DNA of 39,869 nucleotides from Lentzea aerocolonigenes (GTDB lineage Bacteria > Actinomycetota > Actinomycetes > Mycobacteriales > Pseudonocardiaceae): positions 1-39,869 of the forward strand of contig NZ_JYJG01000030.1 in the NCBI RefSeq assembly GCF_000955955.1, given 5' to 3'. The translations under genes and the position numbers were made by a program. The notes under the pieces were generated by a model. The model searched no databases. It was not told the origin of the DNA and saw only the letters and a program-made list of their open reading frames with translations. The first letter of the stretch is position 1; every line of letters starts with the position of its first letter. Shown here piece after piece: positions 14,861 to 20,984 of this stretch.

Positions 14861-15626
14861 CCTCGATCTCGAACAACGTGTCGGCACTCGTGACGGGCAG
14901 CTTTCCGGCGGCGACGATGCGCGCGCTGATGCCCTGCGCGGACGCCGCCGCGACGTACCGCGCCACGTCCGCCTCGTTCATCCGCTTCTCCGGCCCCCGC
15001 AACCGGTAGAAGTCGAGCAGCGTGGCGCGGGGAATGGAACCGTGGTCGGACAGGCTCTGGTCGAGCAGGTCCCCCGCCTTGGCGTAGTCGATCTCCATCG
15101 CCTCGGCGTCGAAGAACTCGGCTGTCCTGCCCGCCTTGTCCGCCACCGCGATCAGCGCGCGATCCCGTTCGTAGAGCCCCAGCCGGATCGTGGTGCGCAA
15201 CCGCCCGCCCGGCGCGAGCAGGCTCAGCAGCCCCGGCACGCCCGCCAGCGCCTCGGCGTCGGTGAACCGGTTGACGAGCCGGTCGGCCAGTACGAGGTCG
15301 AACCGACCCTTCAACCCGGCGGGCGCGGGGGCGGTGGCGTCGTAGTGCTCGACCGCACAACGACTCCCGGCCGGCCACTCCTGAATCGCCTCCAGCAGTG
15401 CGGTCCGCTGTCCCTCGGCGAAGTCGAGCACGGTCACGCCGACGCCGCGGTCGACGGCGGCCCGAATCAGGTGGACCGTGGACGCACCGACGACGGCGAG
15501 CGAGGTACCGCTGTCCACGCCGTCGAGATAGGCCTCGAGGTCCTCGCCGACGGGTCCACCGTTGTAGCTGGCGGCCCAGTAGTCGCTGCCGATGAGGTCC
15601 CACGCGCTGGACTTCGGATTCCCCAT
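14853..15626 (-). CDS. Class I SAM-dependent methyltransferase-fold protein
   Basis: A 257-residue protein with a Rossmann-type methyltransferase core. Motif I is LAVVGASTVH (43-52), an acidic residue ends strand 2 (VTVLDF, D68), and FDLVLADRLVNRFTD is motif IV-like, followed by LLSLLAPGGRLRTTIRLGLYERD. Motif I lacks the classical GxGxG, so SAM binding is likely but not certain. A C-terminal part with SIPRATLLDFYRLRG and MNEADVARYVA may bind the substrate. AAGGACGTGAC precedes the ATG. It converges on the kinase gene with an eight-base overlap and lies 106 bp downstream of the MerR-type gene on the same strand. It may tailor the cluster product or be the right-hand edge of the cluster. Confidence 0.75.
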   Translation of the reverse strand: MGNPKSSAWDLIGSDYWAASYNGGPVGEDLEAYLDGVDSGTSLAVVGASTVHLIRAAVDRGVGVTVLDFAEGQRTALLEAIQEWPAGSRCAVEHYDATAPAPAGLKGRFDLVLADRLVNRFTDAEALAGVPGLLSLLAPGGRLRTTIRLGLYERDRALIAVADKAGRTAEFFDAEAMEIDYAKAGDLLDQSLSDHGSIPRATLLDFYRLRGPEKRMNEADVARYVAAASAQGISARIVAAGKLPVTSADTLFEIEVS

Positions 15627-15732
15627 GTCACGTCCTTGGTGTCGCTGGAGCGAGGTCGCGCCAAGCCTTCCGGAAGCCGATCAACGACGCCAACACGTGA
15701 GTGCCGGCACGTTGAACGCCCGCGCGAAGCGG

Positions 15733-16452
15733 TCAGCCCGGCAGTTTCGGCACGTCCAGGAACGTCAGGTACCCGGCGAGGTGGTGGGCGCCTTCGAGCA
15801 TCGCGACGCCGCGCAGCGTGAGCCGCAGCCGCCATTCGTCCAGCGCCTTGGAGAGTGCCTGTGTGCCACCGGCCGTGCGGACCTGTTGTACGACCACCGC
15901 GATCTGTTCGAGGCCGTAACCGCCGCGGCGCAGCAGGTGGGCGAGCTCCGCATCCCTGACGTCGGCGGCGTCGTAGGTGCGGTGACCGGCGACGGAACGT
16001 TGGGGGACAACGATTCCGGCGTCCTCCCAGTTGCGCAGGGTCGCGGTGGTCACGTCCAGGCGGTGCGCCAGGCCGCCGATGGTGAACGCAGAGCGGGAGT
16101 TCGCGGGTTCTCCAGCCGGTGTCCCGGTCAGGTGCGTGATCGCCTCCGCCACCGCTTTCAGCGTTTCGCGGTCGCGCTGGAGCTGGGCGTGGCCGCGGTC
16201 GATCGCTGCCAGTGCGGCGTCGATCCGGCCCGTGTTGAGCGCGTGCATGATCTCCCGGGCGGTGGCGTGGCCGTGGGCCGGGACGAGGCCGAGGAAGGCG
16301 CGCAGGGCCGCGGCGTGCAGGTCGGTGTAGACGCGGTAGCCGCTGGCCGTGCGCTCCGCGGGTGGGATCAGGCCGTCGGTCTCGTAGTTGCGGACGGCTT
16401 GGGGCGTGATCGAGTGCTCACGGGCCAGGTCGATCGGTCGCAGCTTGCTCAC
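15733..16452 (-). CDS. Double MerR-domain transcriptional regulator (TioE-like)
   Basis: A 239-residue regulator with two winged-helix MerR domains in one chain. The first spans about 4-75 (LAREHSITPQAVRNYETDGL, then TASGYRVY) and the second about 122-190 (IGGLAHRLDVTTATLRNWED, then GHRTYDAADV). Ordinary MerR proteins have one such domain and dimerise; here the second HTH replaces the usual effector region. The layout resembles TioE of thiocoraline clusters. It is transcribed divergently from the SWIM/VWA/MoxR operon and towards the methyltransferase-like gene. It may control the biosynthetic cluster to the left, the operon to the right, or both. No metal-binding cysteine motif is seen. Confidence 0.88.
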   Translation of the reverse strand: MSKLRPIDLAREHSITPQAVRNYETDGLIPPAERTASGYRVYTDLHAAALRAFLGLVPAHGHATAREIMHALNTGRIDAALAAIDRGHAQLQRDRETLKAVAEAITHLTGTPAGEPANSRSAFTIGGLAHRLDVTTATLRNWEDAGIVVPQRSVAGHRTYDAADVRDAELAHLLRRGGYGLEQIAVVVQQVRTAGGTQALSKALDEWRLRLTLRGVAMLEGAHHLAGYLTFLDVPKLPG

Positions 16453-16522
16453 CCGGTCGAACTCTACGGCCTGCCGATCGAGGTTGCCTGGTCAGAGGGT
16501 CTCCGGCGGCATCGGTCCAAAA

Positions 16523-16545
16523 TTGTCAGACCCCCTCGCTAACGT
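16523..16545 (+). promoter_or_regulatory. RecA-independent DNA-damage (PafBC-type) promoter motif
   Basis: TTGTCAGAC, exactly eight bases, then TAACGT. The known actinobacterial RecA-NDp consensus is TTGTCRGTG-N8-TAnnnT. Seven of nine positions of the first block match, and the spacer and -10 element fit fully. It lies 57 bases before the TTG start of the SWIM-protein gene, which leaves room for the GAGGAGAGG ribosome site. Confidence 0.65.
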
Positions 16546-16602
16546 CTCTCCCGTACCGCTGGAACGGCGGATCGGGTAGCTCGGGGGCGAGGAGAGGAAT
16601 CG

Positions 16603-17100
16603 TTGTCGGACTGGGAAAGTGCGAGCACGGCGCGGGTGTTGGCGCCTGCGCGGCCGCGCAAGCTCGCCAAGGTGCCGTTCGTCGAGTTGGCGGACGGACG
16701 GCTGCAGGGGGTGGTGTCCAGTGGGTCGGACATCGAGCGGGTGTACGTGTCCTCGGTTGCCGCAGGGACTTACGAGTTCGCCTGTAGCACCAACAACAAC
16801 CGGCCTTGCGGTGGGGCGCGGGGGTCGTTCTGCAACCACATCTTCGCGCTGATCACCGAGGCGGTGCTGCAGTACGGGGTGGAGCGGGTGGCCCGCTATC
16901 TGCGGGTGGACGCCGCGGACCTGGACGCGCAGGCCGTCCACTCGCTCATGCTGGGGGAGCGGCCGGCACAGGCGGACAGTGCGGCCGCGGCACAGGTGTT
17001 CAGCCGGTTCCTGCGGCATCTGGCCTATGTGGAGCTTCCCGCGACCACGGCTGTGTTGCCTGAGCTGCAGTGGTTTCCGCCTACTCGGGTGGTGGTGTGA
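16603..17100 (+). CDS. SWIM-type zinc-binding protein, first gene of a MoxR/VWA operon
   Basis: A 165-residue protein. C61, C69, C77 and H79 (FACSTNNNRPC then FCNH) form a SWIM-like zinc site, a module that binds DNA or protein partners. The upstream part, LAKVPFVELADGRLQGVVSSG, is typical of SWIM proteins linked to MoxR/VWA operons such as YehQ. The start is TTG, chosen because GAGGAGAGG lies five bases upstream and because the conserved part begins soon after. Its stop overlaps the ATG of the next gene by one base (TGATG). In E. coli YehQ the zinc module and its partner region are in one protein; here they appear split into two coupled genes. A DNA-damage promoter motif lies just upstream. 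Confidence 0.8.
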   Translation: MSDWESASTARVLAPARPRKLAKVPFVELADGRLQGVVSSGSDIERVYVSSVAAGTYEFACSTNNNRPCGGARGSFCNHIFALITEAVLQYGVERVARYLRVDAADLDAQAVHSLMLGERPAQADSAAAAQVFSRFLRHLAYVELPATTAVLPELQWFPPTRVVV

Positions 17101-18482
17101 TGCGGGTCGATCTGCTGGCTGATCCTGTCGACGGGGTCGACGAGGTGCTCGCGGTGATCGCGGGTGCCGACCGGGCGCTGGCCGGTGGGCTGTCGCGGCC
17201 GCAAGCCGCGCAGGCCGCCGGGCTGGTCGCGCTGGCCGAGGCGGTGGTGGCGTCGCCGTTGGGGGCCGAGGTGGCCGAGGCCGCCGAGAAGGCGGCGGCA
17301 GGGGCTGCCGGCGAGGAGCACTTCGTTTCCCTTGCGACGGCGCGGATCGCGTTGTTCGGGGCGGTGCACGACGCGGTGCTGGCGCGGATCGAGCAGGCGA
17401 CCGGGCGCGGCCGGGCCGACTCGGGCGTCGTGTTGCCGAGCGGTGGCGGGCAGGCGGAGAACCTGTTGCTGGCCGCGCGGTCGTGGCTGGCCGACCTGGC
17501 GCGCGCCGGGTGGCGGGGGATCGACCACGACCTGGTCTCCGGTGCCGAGCCGGTGATCTCCGCGCTGTTGCCGGAGCCTCGTCTCAGGCGGCTGGCGGCG
17601 TTGCTGGACGGGTTCGCGGCCGAGTTGGCGGCCTCGTGTCCCGGGTCGGCGCTGGAGCGGATTCCGATGCGGCGCTGGGGAGATCTGTGGTCGCGGGCGC
17701 TGCTGCTGACGTTGCCCGGTGCGACCGGGACTGCGACAGGCACGGTGACCGGGCGGTTGCTGCCGCTCGGAGTGGATCTGCACGAGCACGCGACCGCCGC
17801 GCAGGCTCAGGTGCACGCGGTGTTCGAACCGGCCGACGGTGGTGTGCCGCGGCTGGTGCGGGCCAGCGTGTCCGCGCCCAAGCCGGACACGAACATCGGC
17901 GCCGGGATCTGGCAGTTGCTGCGGCCGCACCTGTCGTTGCTGGCGGCGGTCAGCGAGGGCAGGTCGATGGACCTCACCGACATGCCGATCACCGCTGAGG
18001 GGGATCTGGTGTGGGCGGACGAGCACGCGAAACCCGGCGAGCCCGCTGATCCGTTCGTCACCGCGCGGGTCGTGCTGCCGACCGCGAGCGCGTTCCCGAC
18101 GGCACCGCTGGACCGGCATCCGGCCCGCATCGCCGTGCCCGTGTTCCTGGAGGGCTACAGCGCCGGGCAGGGCGGGGAGATCTTCACCGTCGCCGGGCAG
18201 TCCGTTGCCGTGGACACCGATCGGGTGCCGGTGGCCGGTCCGCTCACCCCGGAGGCGGTGGCGGGTTCGAACGCGTGCATCGGGCTGGTGCGCTGGGACG
18301 CGGGGGTGTTCCGGGTTCAGCCGCTCGCGGTCGAGACGACCGTGCGCAAGAAGACTGTGGCTTTGCACGCTGGTGCGTGGGCCGGCGGCGCGGTGGACAA
18401 GGCCGGGGTCAAGGCGGAGAAGGCCGCGACGGACGCCGCGACCGTGCTTCGTGAACGCGCTGGAAGGTTGCTGCGCAAATGA
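17100..18482 (+). CDS. Uncharacterised partner protein of the SWIM/VWA/MoxR operon
   Basis: A 460-residue protein that I do not recognise as a characterised family. The N-terminal third is Ala-rich and helical (LSRPQAAQAAGLVALAEAVV); the middle holds IPMRRWGDLWSRALLLTLPG, a block I associate with the C-terminal half of YehQ-like proteins. The rest is a mixed beta region (VPVFLEGYSAGQGGEIFTVA, then VRWDAGVFRVQPLAVETTV). There is no signal peptide or membrane segment. The ATG overlaps the stop of the SWIM gene and its own stop overlaps the VWA gene start (ATGA), so all three should be made in fixed ratio. An in-frame GTG-type extension to 17070 would run back into the SWIM gene and lacks support. 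Confidence 0.75.
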   Translation: MRVDLLADPVDGVDEVLAVIAGADRALAGGLSRPQAAQAAGLVALAEAVVASPLGAEVAEAAEKAAAGAAGEEHFVSLATARIALFGAVHDAVLARIEQATGRGRADSGVVLPSGGGQAENLLLAARSWLADLARAGWRGIDHDLVSGAEPVISALLPEPRLRRLAALLDGFAAELAASCPGSALERIPMRRWGDLWSRALLLTLPGATGTATGTVTGRLLPLGVDLHEHATAAQAQVHAVFEPADGGVPRLVRASVSAPKPDTNIGAGIWQLLRPHLSLLAAVSEGRSMDLTDMPITAEGDLVWADEHAKPGEPADPFVTARVVLPTASAFPTAPLDRHPARIAVPVFLEGYSAGQGGEIFTVAGQSVAVDTDRVPVAGPLTPEAVAGSNACIGLVRWDAGVFRVQPLAVETTVRKKTVALHAGAWAGGAVDKAGVKAEKAATDAATVLRERAGRLLRK

Positions 18483-19843
18483 CGGATGCACAGGAGAACC
18501 GGCGGCAGGTCCTCTACTGGCGGCTGCTGTCCCGGCTGTTCGACCACGAGGAACAGTCCACTTTGGAGTCAGCCAGTCTGGCCGTGCTCCAGGACATCGG
18601 GCTGCCACCGGCACTGCTGGACCCGCAGGCCGGGGTCGACTCGATCGTGCAGCGCCATCCCGAGCTCGCCGCCGAGTTCGACGGCGTGATGGTTCCCGCG
18701 ACGGGGGATGAGCGCGACAAGGCGGCCGAGGTGCGGCGGGCCGCGCTGGTGTCGAAGGTGCTGCTGAACGTCTTCGGCACCGGGTCCGGCACGGTCACCG
18801 CCGGGCAGCTGTCCCGGTGGCAGGCCGACGCGGGCTGGCTGGAACGGGCGCTGGGCTGTCAGCCGGGGCAGCTGCGCGGCAACGGTCGTCAGGCCGGGCA
18901 GACCGGCACCGGGATGGGGTCCGGCACGCCGGACCTGAGCAACCTGATCCCGCAGATCGGGCCTGAACTCGGTGCGCTGGAAGCGGATCTGGTCAAGCGC
19001 ATGCACCTGCGCGAGGTGCTCGCGGATCCCGTGCTCGCCGCCCAGCTCACGCCGAGCATGTCGCTGATCGAGCAGTTGTTGCGGGACAAGGACAACCTGT
19101 CCGGCGTGGCGCTCGCCAACGCCAAGTCGCTGATCCGGCGCTTCGTGGACGAGGTGGCCGAGGTGCTGCGCACGCAGGTGGAGAAGGCGTCCGCCGGTGC
19201 GCTGGACCGGTCGGTGCCGCCCAAGCGGGTGTTCCGCAACCTCGACCTCGACCGCACGATCTGGAAGAACCTGACGAACTGGAGCCCGGAGGAGGAACGG
19301 CTCTACGTCGACCGCCTCTACTACCGGCACACCGCGCGCAAGACCACGCCGCAGCGGTTGATCGCGGTGGTGGACCAGTCGGGTTCGATGGTCGACTCGA
19401 TGGTCAACTGCACCATCCTGGCCTCGATCTTCGCCGGGCTGCCCAAGGTGGACGTGCACCTGATCGCGTACGACACCAGGGCGCTCGACCTCACGCCGTG
19501 GGTGGCGGACCCGTTCGAGACCTTGCTGCGCACCAACCTCGGTGGCGGTACCGACGGCACGGTCGCGATGGCGCTGGCCCAGCCGAAGATCGCCGAGCCG
19601 CGCAACACCGTGGTGGTGTGGATCTCCGACTTCTACGAGTGGCAGTGCGAGCCGCTCTTCGAGCAGATGGCGGCGATCCACCGCTCCGGCGCCAAGTTCA
19701 TCCCGGTCGGCTCGGTGACCAGCTCCGGCCGCGGCAGCGTGAACCCCTGGTTCCGCGAGCGGTTCAAGGACCTGGGCACGCCGGTGATCTCCGGCCACAT
19801 CCGCAAGCTCGTCCACGAGCTCAAGACGTTCCTCACCATCTGA
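18479..19843 (+). CDS. VWA (MIDAS) domain protein of the MoxR operon
   Basis: A 454-residue protein. The C-terminal half is a von Willebrand factor A domain with a full metal-ion-dependent adhesion site: D299-Q-S301-G-S303 in AVVDQSGSMVDSM, T358 in LGGGTDGTVA and D384 in WISDFYEW. The N-terminal half is helical (YWRLLSRLFDHEEQSTLES) with a Gly-rich linker (QTGTGMGSGTP) near residue 145. It resembles YehP-type proteins. MoxR ATPases typically work with VWA partners that recruit or sense a client through the metal site, as in CbbQ/CbbO and NorQ/NorD. The gene overlaps the preceding stop and is followed 28 bases later by the ATPase gene. It has no membrane anchor, so the complex is probably cytoplasmic. 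Confidence 0.92.
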   Translation: MTDAQENRRQVLYWRLLSRLFDHEEQSTLESASLAVLQDIGLPPALLDPQAGVDSIVQRHPELAAEFDGVMVPATGDERDKAAEVRRAALVSKVLLNVFGTGSGTVTAGQLSRWQADAGWLERALGCQPGQLRGNGRQAGQTGTGMGSGTPDLSNLIPQIGPELGALEADLVKRMHLREVLADPVLAAQLTPSMSLIEQLLRDKDNLSGVALANAKSLIRRFVDEVAEVLRTQVEKASAGALDRSVPPKRVFRNLDLDRTIWKNLTNWSPEEERLYVDRLYYRHTARKTTPQRLIAVVDQSGSMVDSMVNCTILASIFAGLPKVDVHLIAYDTRALDLTPWVADPFETLLRTNLGGGTDGTVAMALAQPKIAEPRNTVVVWISDFYEWQCEPLFEQMAAIHRSGAKFIPVGSVTSSGRGSVNPWFRERFKDLGTPVISGHIRKLVHELKTFLTI

Positions 19844-19871
19844 CTTTCTCCTTGAAAGGCACCACGAACTC

Positions 19872-20984
19872 ATGTCCGACCTGTTGCGCGCCCCCGCCGA
19901 GCTCAAGTACGCCGAGGAACTGGACTGGCTGGAGTCGGTCGACGACAACCCCAAGCCGTTCTCCTGGCGGTTGTCGCCCAAGATGATCCGCCTGTTCGTC
20001 CTGGGTGCCGAGCGGTCCGACGGCCTGGAGCGGGAGATCGCGCAGAAGTGGTTCGGCGACCGCAGCATCGTCGAGCGCGCCATCGTCACGCTGGCGTCCG
20101 ACCGCGGTCTGCTGCTGATCGGCGACCCGGGCACCGGCAAGAGCTGGCTGGCCGAGCTGCTGGCCGCCGCGATCTCCCGCAACTCCACCCAGGTGGTGCA
20201 GGGCACCGCGGGCACGACCGAGGACCACATCAAGTACTCGTGGAACGTGTCGATGGTGATCGCCAAGGGTCAGTCCCGCGAGTCGATGATCCCGTCGCCG
20301 ATCATGAACGCGATGGAGTCCGGCACCATCGGCCGGTTCGAGGAGCTGACCCGCTCGACCAGTGACGTGCAGGACGCGCTGATCTCCATCCTGTCCGAGA
20401 AGTACATCTCGGTGCCTGAGCTCGACCACGACAACATCGTGTTCGCCAAGCCGGGGTTCTCGGTGATCGCCACCGCGAACAGCCGTGACCGGGGCGTCAA
20501 CGACCTGTCGTCGGCGTTGAAGCGGCGGTTCAACTTCGTGCGCATCCCGGTGGTGACGAACAAGAAGAGCGAGGCCGAGATCGTCCGGTTCCGCACCGAG
20601 GAGCTGCTGCGCCGGCACCAGATCGAGCTGGACGTGCCGCCGACCCTGCTGGACGTGTTGCTGCGCAGCTTCGCCGACCTGCGCGCGGCGTCGGCCGCGG
20701 CGGGCAGCGACGACGAGAAGCTGGAGTCCGCGCTCTCCACCGCGGAGCAGATCGGTGTGCTGGAGGACGCCATCCTGCACAGCAACTTCTTCGGCTCGCG
20801 CGAGCTGACCGCGCGCACGCTCGGTTCGTCGCTGGTGGGGTCGCTGTCGCGGCGGGCGCCGGAGGATCTGGCGATCATGAACAAGTACCTGCACGGGGTC
20901 GTCGAGCCGCGCGGCAAGGACGAGGGCGGGCTGTGGCCGGAGTTCCTGGCCGGCGGCCGCGACACGATCGCCACCCTCTCGTGA
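19872..20984 (+). CDS. MoxR-type AAA+ ATPase
   Basis: A 370-residue AAA+ protein. Walker A is GDPGTGKS (84-91). Walker B reads RFEELTR (155-161), with Glu in the usual Asp position, a variant I associate with YehL-type MoxR proteins. Sensor 1 is IATANSRDRG (N203), and arginines in SALKRRFNF (R218, R219) are finger candidates. The C-terminal lid follows the helical segment RSFADLRAASAAAGS. MoxR ATPases remodel protein complexes, usually with a VWA adaptor, here the gene directly upstream. A weak AAAGG lies 13 bases before the ATG. Its stop overlaps the GTG of the DUF5682-type gene (GTGA). Confidence 0.92.
   Translation: MSDLLRAPAELKYAEELDWLESVDDNPKPFSWRLSPKMIRLFVLGAERSDGLEREIAQKWFGDRSIVERAIVTLASDRGLLLIGDPGTGKSWLAELLAAAISRNSTQVVQGTAGTTEDHIKYSWNVSMVIAKGQSRESMIPSPIMNAMESGTIGRFEELTRSTSDVQDALISILSEKYISVPELDHDNIVFAKPGFSVIATANSRDRGVNDLSSALKRRFNFVRIPVVTNKKSEAEIVRFRTEELLRRHQIELDVPPTLLDVLLRSFADLRAASAAAGSDDEKLESALSTAEQIGVLEDAILHSNFFGSRELTARTLGSSLVGSLSRRAPEDLAIMNKYLHGVVEPRGKDEGGLWPEFLAGGRDTIATLS

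Noticed and set aside
16603..16630. A second DNA-damage promoter motif (TTGTCGGAC at the start codon of the SWIM gene)
   Set aside because: No TAnnnT element lies eight bases further on, and it coincides with the ribosome site and start codon.
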